This document shows, piece after piece, positions 59,788 to 64,000 of a stretch of 64,000 bases of DNA; position 1 is the stretch's first letter; every line of letters begins with the position of its first letter. Made by a program: the position numbers and the translations under genes. The notes under the pieces were generated by a model. The model was not told where the DNA came from and made no database searches. It saw only the letters and a list, made by a program, of their open reading frames with translations. Origin of the DNA: Ruegeria sp. THAF33 (GTDB lineage: Bacteria; Pseudomonadota; Alphaproteobacteria; Rhodobacterales; Rhodobacteraceae); NCBI RefSeq assembly GCF_009363615.1, contig NZ_CP045384.1:226501-290500 (forward strand), written 5' to 3'.

Positions 59788-61329
59788 TCAGGCCCGGCGC
59801 AAGGCGCGTTTGAACTCTGACAATTTGAACGCTCCCAGGACATGACCAAGACAGAAATACGAGACGGCGGCGACCACGATCAGGACCAAAAGCGCCAGAT
59901 AGCGCCAACCGGGAATGTCCAGCGTCCAACCTAAGAAGTGGATCAACGCAAACAAAACCGCGCCCATGCCGACCGAGGCCAGAACGATCCGTCCCGCACG
60001 TGCCTTGAAACGGTCATCGAAACGCGCTTCTTCGCCCATGCGACGTGCACCGATCGCCAGAAGAACAACCATGGCCCAGCCGGCAGTTGACGCAGCAATC
60101 GCAGGGGCGATCCAACCCACCAGCGGGAAAAGGCCAAACGCCAATGCCGCGTTCACGACCATTGCGACCACCGCATATCGGAATGGGGAACGCGTATCCT
60201 CGCGCGCAAAGAAAAGTGGTTGCAGCAGTTTTTGCAGCATGAATGCAGGCAGACCAATGCCATAAATCGCGACCGCCAGAGCTGTCGCAGCGGTATCCTC
60301 GGGACTGAACTGTCCCCTTTCGAACAGTACCGAAACCAGCGGGTTCGGGATCATCAGGAACGCCACGGTCGAGGGCAACGTCAACAGCAGCATGAATTCC
60401 CCGGCGCGGGAAAACGCGTTGCGGGCCCCTTCCTTGTCGTCGGCGCGCAGGCGGCGGGACAGGTCGGGCAGCAGGACAATGCCAATGGCGATTCCGACGA
60501 CGCCCAAAGGCAGTTGGTACAGGCGATCCGCGGCAAACAGCCAACTCACGGCCTTTTCGGTATTTGACGCCACCAGTTGTCCGACCACCAGATTGACCTG
60601 CGTAACCCCCATGGCCAAGGCGGCGGGAACCGCGATGCGGACCATCCGGCGCATCTCGGGCGTCAGGTGGGGCAGGCCCGGGCGGATACGGATACCTGCA
60701 CGTTCGGTCGCCACCCAGACCAGCACCAGTTGTGCGACGCCGGCGACCGGAATGACCGAGATCAGCCATCGTATCACCTCGCCTCCAGAGATGGCCCCGG
60801 CAATCAGCGCGGTGCAGGCAAAGATGTTCAGCAAAACAGGTGCCGCTGCGGCCGCTGCGAACCTGCCAGTGGCGTTCAATACCCCCGAAAACAACGCCGC
60901 CAAGGACATGAAAAGGATATACGGGAACACGACATAGCCATAGTCCACGGCCAGCTCGAAACGTTCATCCCCATGGAACCCTTCGGCCGTCAGCCACACC
61001 AGACCCGGCATGAAAACCATGGCCAGCCCGACCAGCGCCAGAACGGCCACGGCCAACAGGTTGAACGCATCCTGCGCGAACCCCTGGGGGTTCTCGTCCG
61101 CCTCCAGCCGTTTCGAGAACATGGGCACAAAAGCCGCGTTAAACGCACCTTCGGCGAAAAAGCGGCGGAACATGTTCGGCAGGCGAAAGGCCGCGACGAA
61201 AGCATCCATCACCGGCCCGGGGCCGATGAAGGCGGTCAGCAGAATTTCCCGCAGAAACCCCAGTATTCGACTGGCCAGCGTCCAGAAGCCGACCGTGAAC
61301 AGGCCTGAAAACAAACGGATTTGCTTCAT
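59788..61329 (-). CDS. murJ: Lipid II flippase MurJ
   Basis: A 513-residue protein with about 14 membrane helices of the MOP/MATE superfamily. 'RLFSGLFTVGFWTLASRILG FLREIL' and 'AFNAAFVPMFSKRLE' are MurJ landmarks. It moves lipid II across the inner membrane for peptidoglycan synthesis. It overlaps glnD by 4 bases, the usual alphaproteobacterial glnD-murJ-trpS order. Confidence 0.96.
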   Translation of the reverse strand: MKQIRLFSGLFTVGFWTLASRILGFLREILLTAFIGPGPVMDAFVAAFRLPNMFRRFFAEGAFNAAFVPMFSKRLEADENPQGFAQDAFNLLAVAVLALVGLAMVFMPGLVWLTAEGFHGDERFELAVDYGYVVFPYILFMSLAALFSGVLNATGRFAAAAAAPVLLNIFACTALIAGAISGGEVIRWLISVIPVAGVAQLVLVWVATERAGIRIRPGLPHLTPEMRRMVRIAVPAALAMGVTQVNLVVGQLVASNTEKAVSWLFAADRLYQLPLGVVGIAIGIVLLPDLSRRLRADDKEGARNAFSRAGEFMLLLTLPSTVAFLMIPNPLVSVLFERGQFSPEDTAATALAVAIYGIGLPAFMLQKLLQPLFFAREDTRSPFRYAVVAMVVNAALAFGLFPLVGWIAPAIAASTAGWAMVVLLAIGARRMGEEARFDDRFKARAGRIVLASVGMGAVLFALIHFLGWTLDIPGWRYLALLVLIVVAAVSYFCLGHVLGAFKLSEFKRALRRA

Positions 61330-64000
61330 GAGGCCGCACGCTCGGCGCCTTCGGTGATCGCCTTGCGCAGCTTGGCCTCAAGCCCACGTTGCTTGCTTTC
61401 CGAATGATATTTCAAGCCGAACATATCCTTGACGTAAAATGTATCGACCACCTGTTCTCCATAGGTCGCGATCACGGCATTGGCGATGTAGACATTCGCT
61501 GCGGCGAGGGTCCGGGTCAGATCGAACAACAGACCCGGACGGTCGCGGGTGTCCACTTCGATGATCGTGTATATTTCAGAACCGTCATTGTCGAAGGTGA
61601 TATGCGTTGGAACGTTGAAGGCACGCTCGCGTTTCTTGATCTTGTCGCGTGACTTCAACGCCTCCTTCGCAACCACTTCGCCGCGCAATGTCTTATGGAT
61701 CATCTGTGTAAGACGTGGCAGGCGCGAGGCTTCAAACGGGTGCCCTTCGGCGTCTTGAATCCAGAATGCATCGGTGACATAGCCGTCTTTGGTCGTATAG
61801 CTGCGCGCATCCACGACATTCGCGCCAACCAGGGCCAGCGCGCCGGCAATGCGGGCAAAGATACCGGGGTGGTCGCCCATGGCAAAACAGGCTCGGGTTG
61901 CGTCGCGATCCTCGTCCGGTTGCAGGCGGATCTCCATCGCGCCGGGGTCGCCGCTTTGTTCCAGCGCACGCAGCATGTTCGCAAACTCGACATGTGTGGC
62001 CAGATTGAGACCCTGCCAATACGGGTCGTAGTGGCGCCCCGTCTCGGATTTGAGGTCGGCCTTGGACCAGGCTGCCAGTTCGGTGCGCAGGGCTTTCTTT
62101 GCCTCGGCGCCGCGATTGGCGCGGTTGAGGTCCTCCATCCCGGTTTCCAGCGCGCGCTTGGTTTCAGCGTGAAGGGCACGCAAAAGCGTGGCTTTCCAGT
62201 TGTTCCATGTGTTCGGCCCCACGCCGCGAATGTCGCAGACGGTCAGAACGGTCAACAGGTCCAGCCGTTTGACGGTTTGAACTGCCTTGGCGAAATCACG
62301 CACTGTGCGGGGGTCTGAAATGTCACGTTTCTGTGCCATGTCGGACATCAGCAGGTGATAGCGCACCAGCCATTCGACCGTTTCCGAATCTGCTTTGTTC
62401 AGGCCCAGTCTTGGTGCCACCTTGCGCGCGATCTGTGCCCCAAGGATCGAGTGATCCTCGGGGCGCCCCTTCGCGATATCATGCAGCAACAGGGCGACAT
62501 ACAGCACCTTGCGATTGACCCCACCTTTCAGAATCGATGAGGCAAGAGGCAGCGATTCAATCAACTCTCCGCGTTCGATCTGGGCCAGATTTACGATGCA
62601 CTGGATGGTATGCTCGTCCACCGTATAGCTGTGGTACATGTTGAACTGCATCATGGCCACGATGGGCTCGAACTCGGGCAGGAAGGCGGATAGTACGCCC
62701 AGTTCGTTCATCCGCCGCAAGGCTCGCTCTGGGTTGCCGTGTTTCAGCATCAGGTCCAGAAAGATGCGCCGCGCCTCTTTGTCATTGCGCATTTCGTCGT
62801 CGATCAGATGCAGATTTGCCGCCACCAGACGCATGGCATCCGGATGGATCAGCATTCCCGTTCGCAAGCCTTCTTCGAACAGGCGCAGAAGGTTTACCTT
62901 GTCGGACAGAAATTTGTCAGGGTCCGCTACGTCCAGACGACCGTGAACAACCCGGTATCCCGCTTTGACCCGACGGCGCCTGCGGAAAATACGCTCCAGC
63001 AAAGGTGCGCCTTTCACGTGCAGCGCCTCAAGCTTCGTCAGAAAAATCCGCGTCAACTCGCCGACACGCGTGGCTTCGCGGAAATAGCGTTGCATGAACA
63101 CCTCGACCGCCCGGCGACCGGCGTGATCCTCATAGCCCATGCGCGCGGCAACCTCGACCTGCATGTCAAAAGTCAGTTGCTCGGTGGCGCGACCCGTCAC
63201 CAGATGCAAATGCGAACGAACAGCCCAAAGAAATTCTTCGGCCTGAACGAAAGTCTTGAACTCTTCCGGGGTGAACAGACCCAAAGGCACAAGTTCGGCC
63301 ACGTCCTGAACGCCATAGATGTACTTTGCGATCCAGTAGAGGGATTGGAGGTCGCGCAACCCCCCTTTGCCCTCTTTCACATTGGGTTCGACCTTGTAGC
63401 GCTCTCCCTGTTTCAGGTGACGCTCATCTCGTTCGTTCAGTTTGGCTTCGATGAATTCCCGCTCGGTTCCTTTGAACAGCTCGGTTTTCAGGCGTCGCTC
63501 AAGCTCGTCGGCCAACGCCTTGTCGCCCGCCAGATAGCGTTGTTCAAGCATTGCCGTGCGGATCGTGAAATCCTCGGTGCCCAGCCGAAGGCAGTCTTTG
63601 ATCGTGCGCGAGGAATGCCCGACCTTAAGCCTGAGATCCCAAAGGATATAAAGCATCGATTCAATGACGCTCTCGGCCCAGGCGGTGATTTTGTACGGGG
63701 TCAGAAACAGCAGATCGACATCAGAAGACGGTGCCATTTCACCGCGCCCATATCCGCCAACGGCCAGTACGGCGATCTTTTCACCTTGTGTTGGCGTCGC
63801 AAGCGGGTGCAGGCGCGTGCTGGAGACCAGCATCGCGGTTCCGACCAGCTGGTCCGTCAGGTAGGTATAGGACCGGGTCAGCGCACGCGCGTCGAACGGA
63901 CGTTCGCTGAAGGCATCGGCAATGGCTTTGCGACCCGCTTTCTGAGCGTCGCGCAGAATGCGCACTGTTTCAGAACGCATTTTGCTGTTGTCAGAGCTGG
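61326..64000 (-). CDS. glnD: Bifunctional uridylyltransferase/uridylyl-removing enzyme GlnD (5' end possibly outside window)
   Basis: At least 884 residues from an ATG at 63980. The nucleotidyltransferase site 'VGGYGRGEMAPSSDVDLLFL', the HD site 'LLLHDIAKGRPEDHS' and two C-terminal ACT domains (VNVVDARSYTT-like 'GANVVDARSYTTKDG' and 'DRPGLLFDLTRTLAAANVYI') are present. GlnD uridylylates PII in response to glutamine and so sets nitrogen status. The frame stays open from the ATG to the right edge, and family members usually have a longer N-terminus, so the true start probably lies beyond the window. Confidence 0.93.
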   Translation of the reverse strand, partial: SSDNSKMRSETVRILRDAQKAGRKAIADAFSERPFDARALTRSYTYLTDQLVGTAMLVSSTRLHPLATPTQGEKIAVLAVGGYGRGEMAPSSDVDLLFLTPYKITAWAESVIESMLYILWDLRLKVGHSSRTIKDCLRLGTEDFTIRTAMLEQRYLAGDKALADELERRLKTELFKGTEREFIEAKLNERDERHLKQGERYKVEPNVKEGKGGLRDLQSLYWIAKYIYGVQDVAELVPLGLFTPEEFKTFVQAEEFLWAVRSHLHLVTGRATEQLTFDMQVEVAARMGYEDHAGRRAVEVFMQRYFREATRVGELTRIFLTKLEALHVKGAPLLERIFRRRRRVKAGYRVVHGRLDVADPDKFLSDKVNLLRLFEEGLRTGMLIHPDAMRLVAANLHLIDDEMRNDKEARRIFLDLMLKHGNPERALRRMNELGVLSAFLPEFEPIVAMMQFNMYHSYTVDEHTIQCIVNLAQIERGELIESLPLASSILKGGVNRKVLYVALLLHDIAKGRPEDHSILGAQIARKVAPRLGLNKADSETVEWLVRYHLLMSDMAQKRDISDPRTVRDFAKAVQTVKRLDLLTVLTVCDIRGVGPNTWNNWKATLLRALHAETKRALETGMEDLNRANRGAEAKKALRTELAAWSKADLKSETGRHYDPYWQGLNLATHVEFANMLRALEQSGDPGAMEIRLQPDEDRDATRACFAMGDHPGIFARIAGALALVGANVVDARSYTTKDGYVTDAFWIQDAEGHPFEASRLPRLTQMIHKTLRGEVVAKEALKSRDKIKKRERAFNVPTHITFDNDGSEIYTIIEVDTRDRPGLLFDLTRTLAAANVYIANAVIATYGEQVVDTFYVKDMFGLKYHSESKQRGLEAKLRKAITEGAERAAS

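Overview
The window is a GC-rich chromosomal stretch from an alphaproteobacterium of the order Rhodobacterales, most like the Ruegeria/Roseobacter group. The grounds are the mdh-sucC-sucD-sucA-sucB-lpd order, a nearly complete ethylmalonyl-CoA pathway next to it, a luxR-luxI pair beside crotonyl-CoA carboxylase/reductase, and GlnD/MurJ/TrpS gene order. I saw no rRNA, tRNA, insertion sequence, phage or CRISPR array. The gene content is mainly core metabolism, with a few accessory genes placed inside core operons.

Layout. 1-3.4 kb (minus strand): start of a probable EAL-domain protein running off the left edge, a fatty acid/sterol hydroxylase, small unknown proteins and a TlpA-like thioredoxin. 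3.4-9.1 kb (plus): argH, two tiny lipoproteins, lysA and a large TIGR02302-type membrane protein. 9.1-14.2 kb: zinc-ribbon protein, ftsE-ftsX-plsC-PPOX operon, and a quinone-reductase-like gene divergent from a TetR regulator with three operator palindromes. 14.3-26.1 kb (minus): the 2-oxoglutarate-to-malate block mdh, sucC, a GT25 glycosyltransferase, sucD, two DUF805 proteins, sucA, sucB, a small protein and lpd. 26.2-31 kb: a TSUP permease and the mcl2-nnrU-DUF1737-mch-DUF1194 cluster. 31-36 kb: sdhCDA, a methyltransferase, a sulfotransferase and sdhB. 36-43.4 kb: DUF1989, deoD, an H-NS-like protein, ecm, an acyltransferase and ccr. 43.5-49.2 kb: luxR-luxI, a RecD-like helicase, an SDR, a TIGR02186/TSUP pair. 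49.4-54.1 kb: a BMP-type nucleoside ABC importer. 54.2-64 kb: nfuA-tsaB-rimI, DsbA-like isomerase, universal stress protein, ilvE-like transaminase, trpS, a rhomboid homologue, murJ and glnD (5' end probably beyond the right edge).

How they work together. The middle 30 kb encodes most of the lower TCA cycle plus four enzymes of the ethylmalonyl-CoA pathway (Ccr, Ecm, Mch, Mcl2), so acetyl-CoA assimilation and its oxidation are encoded side by side. The suc and sdh promoters share a pair of GTGATCAC palindromes exactly 21 bp apart and about 110 bp from the first start codon, which points to one common regulator. The quorum-sensing pair is preceded by a perfect CtrA box. deoD and the BMP transporter suggest purine nucleoside uptake and use.

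The most unusual observations are: (1) the shared TCA operator; (2) a second, purely synonymous copy of the last 25 codons of lpd, read as a fossil of allele replacement; (3) the CtrA box before luxRI; (4) several hairpins that bury the ribosome binding site right at a start codon, one of which is also the terminator of the upstream gene; and (5) a rhomboid homologue lacking both catalytic residues.
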